From the NCBI GenBank assembly GCA_958348225.1, contig CATVYG010000037.1:1-24286 (forward strand): a DNA stretch of 24,286 nt, in the 5' to 3' direction. The notes under the pieces were generated by a model. The model was not told the origin of the DNA and made no database searches. It saw nothing but the letters and a program-made list of their open reading frames with translations. This document shows, in pieces, positions 14,268 through 20,730 of this stretch (position 1 is its first letter; every line of letters starts with the position of its first letter). This stretch comes from an uncultured Collinsella sp. GTDB lineage: Bacteria; Actinomycetota; Coriobacteriia; Coriobacteriales; Coriobacteriaceae. The position numbers and the translations under genes are program-made.

Positions 14268-14426
14268 GGCAAGCTGCCGAGGATGTGCCCAGGCACCGTT
14301 GGCCAAGCGCAGCCGCGCCGCACCCATCGCACAAGCCACCCCTCTCCCGCCCCTCGCCTACTTACGCCCCGCCCCTCCAATAAACGCGTTATCATCTTGA
14401 CCCATGAACATACGTTAGGAGCAATC

Positions 14427-15476
14427 ATGCCAAACGAGAACAGCTACGAAGTCGCGCTGCAAAAGAGCAACGCCATTCGCGAGGGCCTGGCCAAGACGCC
14501 CGAGAAGTTCACCATGCTTACCGGCGACCGCCCCACCGGCCGTCTGCACCTGGGCCACTACTTTGGCACCCTCAAGGGCCGCGTTGAGCTGCAGAACATG
14601 GGCGCCAAGACCAACGTGCTCATCGCCGACTACCAGGTCATCACCGACCGCGACACCACCGAGCACATCCAGGACAACGTGTACAACATGGTCATGGACT
14701 ACCTTGCCTGCGGCATCGACCCCGACAAGACCATGATCTACGCGCACTCCGCCGTGCCCGCCGCCAACCAGCTCATGCTGCCGTTCCTCTCGTTGGTGTC
14801 CGAGGCCGAGCTGGCGCGCAACCCCACGGTCAAGGCCGAGATGGAAGCCTCGGGCCACGAGCTCACCGGCCTTCTGCTCACCTACCCGGTGCACCAGGCC
14901 TGCGACATCCTGTTCTGCAAGGGCAATGTGGTGCCCGTCGGCCGCGACCAGCTGCCGCACATCGAGCTCACCCGCACCATCGCCCGCCGCTTTAACAACC
15001 GCTACGGCAAGGTGTTCCCCGAGGTCGACGCGCTGCTGTCCGAGACCCCGCTGCTGCCCGGCCTGGACGGTCGCAAGATGAGCAAGAGCTACGGCAACGC
15101 CATCAACATCTCGATGACCGCCGAGGAGACGGCCAAGCGCATCAAGAAGAGCCAGACCGACTCCGAGCGCATGATCACCTTCGATCCCGAGAACCGCCCC
15201 GGCGTGTCCGGCCTGCTTTCGACCGCTGCCATCTGCACCGGTCGCTCCGAGGTTGAGATTGCCGAGGAGATCGGTATGGGCGGCTCCGGCCAGCTCAAGA
15301 AGTACGTGACCGAGGCCGTCAACGAGTACTTCGCGCCGATCCGCGAGCGCCGTCAGCGCTACGAGAACGACCTGGACTATGTGAAGGACGTCCTGCACGA
15401 GGGCAACCGTCGCGCCAACGAGATCGCCGAGCAGACCCTGGCCGAGGTTCGGGACGCCATGGGCATGGTGTACTAG
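14427..15476 (+). CDS. trpS: Tryptophanyl-tRNA synthetase
   Basis: This class I aminoacyl-tRNA synthetase (349 residues) activates tryptophan and charges tRNA-Trp. The HIGH equivalent is HLGH at residues 41-44, after GDRPTGR, and KMSKS lies at residues 217-221 within DGRKMSKSYGN. GNVVPVGRDQLPHIELTR is a typical TrpRS block. The ATG at 14427 is supported by AGGAG 6-7 nt upstream; the in-frame extension to 14283 has no homologous look. A strong intrinsic terminator lies 35 bp after the stop. No T-box-like leader is seen upstream. Confidence 0.96.
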   Translation: MPNENSYEVALQKSNAIREGLAKTPEKFTMLTGDRPTGRLHLGHYFGTLKGRVELQNMGAKTNVLIADYQVITDRDTTEHIQDNVYNMVMDYLACGIDPDKTMIYAHSAVPAANQLMLPFLSLVSEAELARNPTVKAEMEASGHELTGLLLTYPVHQACDILFCKGNVVPVGRDQLPHIELTRTIARRFNNRYGKVFPEVDALLSETPLLPGLDGRKMSKSYGNAINISMTAEETAKRIKKSQTDSERMITFDPENRPGVSGLLSTAAICTGRSEVEIAEEIGMGGSGQLKKYVTEAVNEYFAPIRERRQRYENDLDYVKDVLHEGNRRANEIAEQTLAEVRDAMGMVY

Positions 15477-15511
15477 AGCGATTTGCGGGCTTGAGCTTTT
15501 GATTGCTTTAG

Positions 15512-15539
15512 GGCGGGCGCTACGGCGTCCGCCTTTTTT
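15512..15539 (+). terminator. Intrinsic terminator of trpS
   Basis: GGCGGGCGC (15512-15520) pairs with GCGTCCGCC (15525-15533) around TACG, with one G-T pair, followed by six T. Confidence 0.9.
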
Positions 15540-15812
15540 GTGCCTGACCGGCTCGGCTCCAACCATTGCACTCCCCCGACAAACAGGAACGGGCCCGCCG
15601 ACAGTCAGTTGCCAGCGGGCCCGTTCCCGAAGTACACCGTTGAATCGCACAGAGGGGAGGGATGCGAATCAAACTCAACAGAGCAGGCTTTTTCATCGCC
15701 TAATGCCTGCTCCGTTGCTGAATACAATATAGTTCACCGTGGTTTACTTTGTTGCGTCAATATGCGCCGCCATAGCTTCTCCATAAGTTAGCCCCGGTAA
15801 ACCTGCAACGGG
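15540..15812. other. Gene-free region with two strong hairpins; possible minus-strand small RNA
   Basis: No protein gene is convincing here. A perfect 13-bp inverted repeat, GGAACGGGCCCGC (15586-15598) with its complement (15615-15627), stands next to a second 13-bp repeat (15676-15688 with 15705-15717). The second pairs fully only as minus-strand RNA, where the one odd position is a G-U pair; on the plus strand it is an A/C mismatch. A minus-strand TATATT (15726-15731) would place a transcript start at about 15719, right at that hairpin. No good -35 element is seen, and the T tract after the first hairpin is poor. Confidence 0.4.
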
Positions 15813-15851
15813 AAACCACCACAAAGGGGTCAGGCACCTTTGTGGTGGTTT
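15813..15851. terminator. Dispersed repeat hairpin, copy 3; downstream of the MGMT-family gene
   Basis: AAACCACCACAAAGG (15813-15827) pairs with CCTTTGTGGTGGTTT (15837-15851) around the loop GGTCAGGCA. It lies 17 bp past the MGMT-gene stop on the minus strand and also downstream of trpS on the plus strand. Confidence 0.9.
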
Positions 15852-15868
15852 TGGCCACGGTAGAGCCG

Positions 15869-16189
15869 CTAGAGCCCTACTGGCCAGCGACAGGCGGCCA
15901 AGTCGACGTGCATGGGATCGGTAAACGTCACGCCCTCCCCCATTAAGAGCTCACGCTGGGCATCGGGACCGCCAAAAGCAAAACCCTCGCATATGCGCCC
16001 GTCGGCAAACACCACGCGGTGGCAGGGAATTTGGCCAGGGCGTGGGTTGCTATGCAGCGCATAGCCCACGTATCGTGCACTTCGTGGACGACCGGCAAGC
16101 AGCGCCACCTGACCATACGTGGCGACCATCCCCTCGGGGATCTGCTCGACTACCTCGTACACCCGCTCAAAAAAGCCCCCAGATGCCAT
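15869..16189 (-). CDS. Small MGMT-family protein with intact active-site cysteine
   Basis: This 106-residue protein consists only of the DNA-binding, methyltransferase-like domain of O6-alkylguanine-DNA alkyltransferases. It shows the helix-turn-helix region (EGMVATYGQVALLAGRPRSARYVGYALHSNP) and the active-site motif IPCHRVV with Cys56. Proteins this short are often alkyltransferase-like (ATL) proteins, which have Trp in place of the Cys and only flag lesions. Here the Cys is present, so methyl transfer is possible, although the N-terminal domain of full-length MGMT is missing. The start at 16189 lies 6 nt after AAGGAG. It is flanked on both sides by copies of the repeat terminator. Confidence 0.85.
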   Translation of the reverse strand: MASGGFFERVYEVVEQIPEGMVATYGQVALLAGRPRSARYVGYALHSNPRPGQIPCHRVVFADGRICEGFAFGGPDAQRELLMGEGVTFTDPMHVDLAACRWPVGL

Positions 16190-16218
16190 CGCATGCTCCT
16201 TTCAACCGGAACCAGCAT

Positions 16219-16257
16219 AAACCACCACAAAGGTGCCTGTCCCCTTTGTGGTGGTTT
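16219..16257. terminator. Dispersed repeat hairpin, copy 4 (inverted); terminator of degV
   Basis: AAACCACCACAAAGG (16219-16233) pairs with CCTTTGTGGTGGTTT (16243-16257). The loop TGCCTGTCC is the reverse complement of the copy 1 loop, so this copy is inserted in the opposite orientation. It lies 12 bp after the DegV stop. Confidence 0.9.
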
Positions 16258-16269
16258 ATGGCAGGTCGG

Positions 16270-17124
16270 TTAGTTGGCGGGCTGGAAGAAGGCTACGGCT
16301 ACGGCGCCGGGGCCTACGTGGGTGCCGATGGTGGCGCCGATGGTGTGAACGGGCAGTTCGCCCTCGGCGTGGCCAGCCCACAGTGCCGCGCTGTCCTCGA
16401 TATACTTCTTGAGCACCGCATCCGAAAGGCCCGTATAGCCGAGCGCCAGCGGCATGGAAAAGTCGACGCCGCCCGCCTGCTCAACCTTCTGGTTCAACAA
16501 GTTTCGACCGTTTTTGGAACCGCGCGCCTTGCCCAACTGCACAATGAGACCGTCCTCGGCGGCCACCACGGGCTTTACGTTGAGCAGCGTACCCACGGCG
16601 CCGGCCGCAGCAGACAGACGACCGCCGCGCACCAGGTACTCCAGCGTCTCGAGCAGGCCGATAACCACCACGCGGTCGCGCACGGCCTCGACCGCCGCCG
16701 CGATCTGAGCCGCGCCCTGGCCCTCGTCCACCAAGCGCAGCGCATACTCGACCAGCACGCGCTCGCCCAGGGTGACGTTGTTGCTATCAACCACGAACAC
16801 GTCGCCGCCCGGCGCCTCGGCAAGTGCGGTACGGGCACTCTGATTGGTGCCCGAAAGCTTGGCGCCCACGGTAATAATCACGGCCTCATCGCCGGCTTCG
16901 CGAGCCTCGGCGATAGCCTGCGAAAACGCGTACGGGTTGACCTGACCGGTCTTGGGCAGCTCATCGCGCTCCACGAGCATCTCGTAAAAGCGCTGGTGAT
17001 CGATGTCGACACCATCCATGTACACATCGGTGCCAAAGGTGACGGACAGCGGCAAAACAGCCAGTGCAGGGTGCTCCGCCGGCGACATATCGCTTGCGGA
17101 ATCGGTAATAATACGGACGGACAT
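16270..17124 (-). CDS. DegV-family fatty-acid-binding protein
   Basis: This 284-residue cytoplasmic protein begins MSVRIITDSASDMS, the DegV opening strand and loop. It has the fatty-acid-carboxylate-binding region around GAKLSGTNQSAR and the later GGRLSAAAG and KPVVAAEDG segments. DegV/FakB proteins bind fatty acids and, in Firmicutes, present them to the kinase FakA for phosphorylation; no fakA is in this window. I chose the ATG at 17124 because AAAGGA lies 7 nt upstream and the fold begins there. A longer frame to 17229 is not supported. A MarR-family gene ends 120 bp upstream on the same strand. Confidence 0.9.
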   Translation of the reverse strand: MSVRIITDSASDMSPAEHPALAVLPLSVTFGTDVYMDGVDIDHQRFYEMLVERDELPKTGQVNPYAFSQAIAEAREAGDEAVIITVGAKLSGTNQSARTALAEAPGGDVFVVDSNNVTLGERVLVEYALRLVDEGQGAAQIAAAVEAVRDRVVVIGLLETLEYLVRGGRLSAAAGAVGTLLNVKPVVAAEDGLIVQLGKARGSKNGRNLLNQKVEQAGGVDFSMPLALGYTGLSDAVLKKYIEDSAALWAGHAEGELPVHTIGATIGTHVGPGAVAVAFFQPAN

Positions 17125-17243
17125 AGCGAATCCTTTCTTGCGCAGGTCCCGCGCAGGGATTTTTGACAGCAATGCCCCGGCACGGTATACGCACCCAAAC
17201 GGGACGATGCAGTTGTTAATGGGAAGCAAATGCCTTGGTGGCC

Positions 17244-17693
17244 CTACAGCTCGCGCAAGGTGTCGAGAATCGTGCGCAGCGATGCATACATCTGCTCGCG
17301 CTGCTCCACGCCCATGGCCTTACCGGTGGTGTCGAGCACCTCGCTAATAATGCGATCGGCCTCGTTCATGCTCTCGCCGCCCAACGTGGTCAGGCGAACC
17401 GGGGCGCGATACTTAACGGCGGCATCGGTCGAATCGTCGACCTCGACGTAGCCGCCCTCCTCCAGATGCGCCAGCGTGCGCGAGACGGCAGCGCGGGTCA
17501 CGCCAGCCATGCGGGCGAGGTCGGCACCAGTCAGACCGTCCTTGCTGCGCTCAAGATAGTACAGGCACATAATGTCGGAGCCCTTAAGGCCCAGCCTTGC
17601 GCCCTCAGATGTCTTAATGCGCTGGATCTCCTTGTAGAGTCCGCTGATCAGTCCGACAAAGTCCTCGAAACGTGTCTCGTCGCTCTGCTGCAT
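17244..17693 (-). CDS. MarR-family transcription regulator
   Basis: This 149-residue protein has the MarR winged-helix fold: GLKGSDIMCLYYLERSKDGLTGADLARMAGVTRAAVSRTLAHLEEGGYVEVDD covers helices and wing at about residues 35-90, flanked by dimerisation helices. The start at 17693 has AAAGG about 10 nt upstream. A TAAGAT at about 17736-17741 on the minus strand could be its -10. It overlaps an inverted repeat of GCTAA and TTAGC (17723-17727 and 17740-17744), a possible self-regulation site. The gene precedes degV on the same strand; a link to fatty-acid metabolism is inferred from that neighbour only. Confidence 0.88.
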   Translation of the reverse strand: MQQSDETRFEDFVGLISGLYKEIQRIKTSEGARLGLKGSDIMCLYYLERSKDGLTGADLARMAGVTRAAVSRTLAHLEEGGYVEVDDSTDAAVKYRAPVRLTTLGGESMNEADRIISEVLDTTGKAMGVEQREQMYASLRTILDTLREL

Positions 17694-17797
17694 GGGAGAC
17701 GACCGCCTTTCGCTTGCATAATGCTAACGGGTAAACATCTTAGCCGTATCCAGCGACCGCCGGCCCTGCGTGCCTCATTTGTTGACCCATCAACATA

Positions 17798-17836
17798 AAA
17801 ATCACCACAAAGGACAGGCGCCTTTGTGGTGATTTT
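17798..17836. terminator. Dispersed repeat hairpin, copy 5; terminator of the B3/4-domain gene
   Basis: AAAATCACCACAAAGG (17798-17813) pairs with CCTTTGTGGTGATTTT (17821-17836) around ACAGGCG. The C-to-T change in the left arm is matched by G-to-A in the right arm, a compensating pair that keeps the stem intact. Confidence 0.9.
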
Positions 17837-17861
17837 GGGCATCAATAGGTTCTAGGCGCCG

Positions 17862-18581
17862 CTACAGCTCCACACAGGGATTGTCGCGGGTCACAAGCGT
17901 CTTAACGACAACCGTCGCTCCCAAATAGCGCTCAAGCAGCTCGACTAAGCGATCGATGGCGGCCTGACAGTCCCCCATGCGCTCGGGCTCAACACATTCA
18001 ATCGCCAGGAACGCGTCGGCCGAATCGTCGGACAGGGCCGTTCGAACACCGTCGCGCCAGTTCCAGCAGCGGCACACGGCGCCCGCATCGTCGATGTAGG
18101 CGACCTCGCCGGGCAGCGTCGGGTCATCCGCATCCTCGCCAAGAGGCAGGAACGCATCGCCGCCGTCGGTCACCTTCAAGCGAAGATCTCCCTCAATCGC
18201 ATGCAAATCCTCGCCGCCAACGGGCAGCGCGTAGGACAGCGATACCGTGTTGTAAATATCCACCGCCGGTGTGATATGACCGACCGGCTTGCCCTTGAGC
18301 ACGCGCTTGAGCAAGTTCTCGATTGAGCAACGCGCGCCCTTTTTGGTCTTGAACAGACGATAGGCCTCGCGCCATGCCTTGACCGGCGCGTTCTCGCTGA
18401 TAGTATCGCTGGTCAGATGACGCTCCGCATCGATATTGGCGCGGTCGAGCAACGCCGCAATCGCATCCACGTCCTCTTGAGGAATCTGAGCCGTGGGCTT
18501 CATGCCTTCCACGACCACAACACCGACCGCTGCCTGCGGAAACAGCTCCCAGAATGAATCCTCGGCAATAAAGCTCTTCAT
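17862..18581 (-). CDS. B3/B4 tRNA-binding-domain protein
   Basis: This 239-residue protein resembles free-standing B3/4 domains, the fold found in the editing region of the phenylalanyl-tRNA synthetase beta chain. Recognisable blocks are KAWREAYRLFKTKKGARCSIENLLKRV, PVGHITPAVDIYNTVSLSYALPVGGED and the C-terminal YLGATVVVKTLVTRDNP. A role in aminoacyl-tRNA or amino-acid recognition is inferred from the domain; no substrate is known to me. The ATG at 18581 is preferred over the one five codons upstream because GGGAGAG lies at the right distance before it. Between its promoter and start codon lies a long hairpin followed by T residues, so expression may be controlled by attenuation. Confidence 0.8.
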   Translation of the reverse strand: MKSFIAEDSFWELFPQAAVGVVVVEGMKPTAQIPQEDVDAIAALLDRANIDAERHLTSDTISENAPVKAWREAYRLFKTKKGARCSIENLLKRVLKGKPVGHITPAVDIYNTVSLSYALPVGGEDLHAIEGDLRLKVTDGGDAFLPLGEDADDPTLPGEVAYIDDAGAVCRCWNWRDGVRTALSDDSADAFLAIECVEPERMGDCQAAIDRLVELLERYLGATVVVKTLVTRDNPCVEL

Positions 18582-18609
18582 ACGCTCTCCCTTCATTGTG
18601 CGCGCCCGA

Positions 18610-18711
18610 GTGAGGGCGCCTAAACAAAAAGCGCCCTTACGACGGCCACCTTCAAAGTCCTACGGTGCCGTCACAAGAGCGCTTGCGCTGTCCCCATCCG
18701 GAGAAGGGGAC
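18610..18711 (-). promoter_or_regulatory. Attenuator-like leader of the B3/4-domain gene
   Basis: Read on the minus strand, the leader holds the hairpin GTCCCC/GGGGAC (18690-18711). Next is a long hairpin with arms 18664-18684 and 18629-18650 (about 20 bp with a few G-U pairs and one bulge) followed by TTTTT, which looks like an intrinsic terminator placed before the gene. Its 3' arm can instead pair with a downstream segment: GTAAGGGCGC (18631-18640) with GCGCCCTCAC (18610-18619). The two folds are mutually exclusive. I do not recognise a known riboswitch class, and the T-box consensus is absent. Confidence 0.6.
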
Positions 18712-18725
18712 GATATGTCAGGCGT

Positions 18726-18754
18726 ATTGTAACCCGAGTCATCCACGCGAGCAA
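18726..18754 (-). promoter_or_regulatory. Promoter of the B3/4-domain gene
   Basis: On the minus strand TTGCTC (18749-18754) and TACAAT (18726-18731) are separated by exactly 17 bp, giving a start near 18719 and a leader of about 138 nt. The -35 element touches the edge of repeat copy 6. Confidence 0.65.
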
Positions 18755-18793
18755 AACCACCACAAAGGTGCCTGTCCTCTTTGTCGTGGTTTT
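18753..18793. terminator. Dispersed repeat hairpin, copy 6 (inverted); terminator of pckA
   Basis: AAAACCACCACAAAG (18753-18767) pairs with CTTTGTCGTGGTTTT (18779-18793) with one mismatch. The loop contains TGCCTGTCC, so this copy has the same orientation as copy 4. It lies 15 bp past the pckA stop. Confidence 0.85.
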
Positions 18794-18808
18794 GGGTCTG
18801 AGGCGACG

Positions 18809-20479
18809 CTAGCGGCGGGGTCCCAGCAGGCCACGGCCGCGATGACGGGCGTCGGCGGGCACCTGAGCGTGCGGGCCGGCGGCCTTGACGGACTCGGGCA
18901 GGTGCGAGTACTTCTTCTCGAAGTTCTCCTCGAACATCACCGCCAGGTTGTGCGCTGCCTCGTCGTAGCGAGCGGTGCTCTGCCAGTACTGGCGCGGCAC
19001 CAGGATGCCGTCGGGCACACCGTGGCACGTGGTGGGAATGTCGACATTAAAGATATCGTCGTGCAAGAACTCGCTGTCCTCGATGGTACCGTCGAGGGCG
19101 CAGGCCACCAGGGCGCGCGTGTAAGCAAGCTCGATGCGATGGCCCACGCCGTAACCGCCACCGATCCAGCCGGTGTTGACCAGATAGACGCGGGTGCGAC
19201 CGTCGGCGATACGCTCGCCGAGCATCTTGGCATAGACCATAGGATCGAGCGGCATAAACGGCTCGCCAAACAGCGAGGAGAACGTGGGCGTAGGCTCGGT
19301 GACGCCGACCTCAGTGCCGGGGATCTTGGCGGTGAAGCCCGTCACAAAGTGATACATGGCGGCATCGGCCGTCAGGCGCGAGATGGGCGGCAGCACGCCA
19401 AAGGCATCGCAGGTCAAAAACAGCACGACGCTCGGGATGGTGCCCATGCCCTTGGTCCACGCGTTGGGGATATGCTCGACGGGATAGGCCACGCGCGTAT
19501 TGTGCGTGATCGAGACGTCATCATAGTTGGGCTTGCGGTTCTCATCGAGCACCACGTTTTCACAGATGGCGCCAAAGCGAACGGCGTTGAAGATCTCGGG
19601 CTCGTGGAACGCGTCCAGGCCCTCGCACTTGGCGTAGCAGCCGCCCTCGACGTTAAAGATGCCCATGTCGGACCAGCCGTGCTCATCGTCGCCGATCAGC
19701 AGGCGCGTGGGGTTGGCCGAAAGCGTGGTCTTGCCCGTGCCCGACAGGCCAAAGAACACAGCGGTCTCGTGCGTGACGGGATCCATGCTGGCCGAGCAGT
19801 GCATGGGCAGCACATCGTCCTCGACAGGCAGCAGGTAGTTCATAACGCTGAAGATGGACTTTTTGATTTCGCCGGAGTAACCGGTGCCGGCAACCAGAAT
19901 CACGCGCTCCTGGAAGTTGATGACCACGGCGGCGCTGGAGTTGAGGCCCTTGATGGCGGGGTCGCACTGGTAGCCGGGAGCGGCGAGCACGCAAAAGTCC
20001 GGCTCACCGGTGCGCGCAATTTCACGAGCGAGCGGACGGGCGAGCATCTGCTTAATGAAGAGCGCCTGGCTGGCACGCTCGCAGGCGACGAGCAGACGAC
20101 GCGTGTGGTTGCGGTCGGCGCCCGCCATGCCGCGCGTGACGAACACGTCGCGCTCGTTGAGGTAGTCGACGATACCGGTCTTGATGGCCTCGTAGCTCTC
20201 GGTCGAAAGAGGGCGGTTGACGGCGCCCCAGGCAATCTTGTCGTGAACATCGGGGGTGTCAACGATAAAGCGATCGTTGGGAGAACGACCAGTACGCTCC
20301 CCCGTCTCGATCACCAGCGCGCCGTTGGAGGCCATGCGGCCTTCGTTGCGGCGGATGGCATACTCGACAAGCTCGGCTGCCGGCAGGTCAACCAGCAGGC
20401 GGGGCTGGTTCTCGGCGGGGTCTTCGACCAGCGTAATGCCAAAGTTGGACAGAACTTCTGCAGGGGTAACACCAGGCAT
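18809..20479 (-). CDS. pckA: Phosphoenolpyruvate carboxykinase (ATP type)
   Basis: This enzyme interconverts oxaloacetate plus ATP with phosphoenolpyruvate, CO2 and ADP. It is a gluconeogenic step that can run in reverse as CO2-fixing, ATP-yielding carboxylation in fermenting anaerobes. The 556-residue protein shows RTGRSPNDRFIV, the kinase P-loop GLSGTGKT (244-251), the metal-binding region around IGDDEHGWSD, and NVEGGCYAK. These identify the ATP-dependent rather than the GTP-dependent family. I chose the ATG at 20479 because AAGGAGG precedes it by about 5 nt; the frame extends to 20593 without a ribosome-binding site. Two perfect palindromes stand upstream and may be operators. Confidence 0.96.
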   Translation of the reverse strand: MPGVTPAEVLSNFGITLVEDPAENQPRLLVDLPAAELVEYAIRRNEGRMASNGALVIETGERTGRSPNDRFIVDTPDVHDKIAWGAVNRPLSTESYEAIKTGIVDYLNERDVFVTRGMAGADRNHTRRLLVACERASQALFIKQMLARPLAREIARTGEPDFCVLAAPGYQCDPAIKGLNSSAAVVINFQERVILVAGTGYSGEIKKSIFSVMNYLLPVEDDVLPMHCSASMDPVTHETAVFFGLSGTGKTTLSANPTRLLIGDDEHGWSDMGIFNVEGGCYAKCEGLDAFHEPEIFNAVRFGAICENVVLDENRKPNYDDVSITHNTRVAYPVEHIPNAWTKGMGTIPSVVLFLTCDAFGVLPPISRLTADAAMYHFVTGFTAKIPGTEVGVTEPTPTFSSLFGEPFMPLDPMVYAKMLGERIADGRTRVYLVNTGWIGGGYGVGHRIELAYTRALVACALDGTIEDSEFLHDDIFNVDIPTTCHGVPDGILVPRQYWQSTARYDEAAHNLAVMFEENFEKKYSHLPESVKAAGPHAQVPADARHRGRGLLGPRR

Positions 20480-20520
20480 GGGGCCTCCTTTAAAAGCGCG
20501 GCACGTGGACGCAGCGCGCA

Positions 20521-20536
20521 CTTTACTCACGTAAAG
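20521..20536. promoter_or_regulatory. Palindrome upstream of pckA, site 1
   Basis: CTTTACTCACGTAAAG has 6-bp arms around four bases. It lies about 42 bp before the pckA start codon, probably in the untranslated leader or near the transcript start. Confidence 0.35.
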
Positions 20537-20553
20537 CCCGTTGTACCCGATAT

Positions 20554-20569
20554 GCAAAAACGTTTTTGC
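20554..20569. promoter_or_regulatory. Palindrome upstream of pckA, site 2 (LacI-family-like operator)
   Basis: GCAAAAACGTTTTTGC is a perfect 16-bp palindrome with the central CG typical of LacI/PurR-family operators. On the minus strand it falls between a possible TTGCCG -35 and TATCGG -10 of pckA, a position where a repressor would block transcription. The regulator is not in the window. Confidence 0.45.
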
Positions 20570-20626
20570 GGCAACGACGAAGCGCCCGCCCAACGGTCAA
20601 AAATCGCAGGCAAGCGGCCTAGACAT

Positions 20627-20730
20627 TGGGACGTTCTTAAACGACTAGTCGTTGGGGACACTCTTGAACAGGCAACAACCAAGGAGTGTCCCCAGATGCC
20701 GGCACTTAGGGACGTTCCCAGAGTGCCGGC
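20627..20730. repeat. REP-like repeat cluster, family 2, copy 2
   Basis: This 104-bp stretch after the lactate-permease stop contains three inverted repeats in a row. These are AACGACTAGTCGTT (20640-20653), GGGGACACTC with GAGTGTCCCC (20654-20663 and 20684-20693), and GCCGGCACT with AGTGCCGGC (20698-20706 and 20722-20730). It shares AAGGAGTGTCCCC, GCCGGCA and the GGGACGTTCC-type block with 7804-7844. The last hairpin abuts the permease stop codon and may help end its transcript, although no T run follows. Confidence 0.7.

Noticed and set aside
15662..15703. A 13-codon open frame after a purine-rich GGGGAGGG sequence, possibly a leader peptide
   Set aside because: The purine run is almost against the ATG, no regulated gene follows on the plus strand before a terminator, and the peptide has no repeated codon that would suit attenuation.
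18610..18711. T-box riboswitch before the B3/4-domain gene
   Set aside because: The T-box consensus (AGGGTGGNACCGCG) and a Stem I specifier domain are absent and the leader is too short; kept only as an unclassified attenuator.
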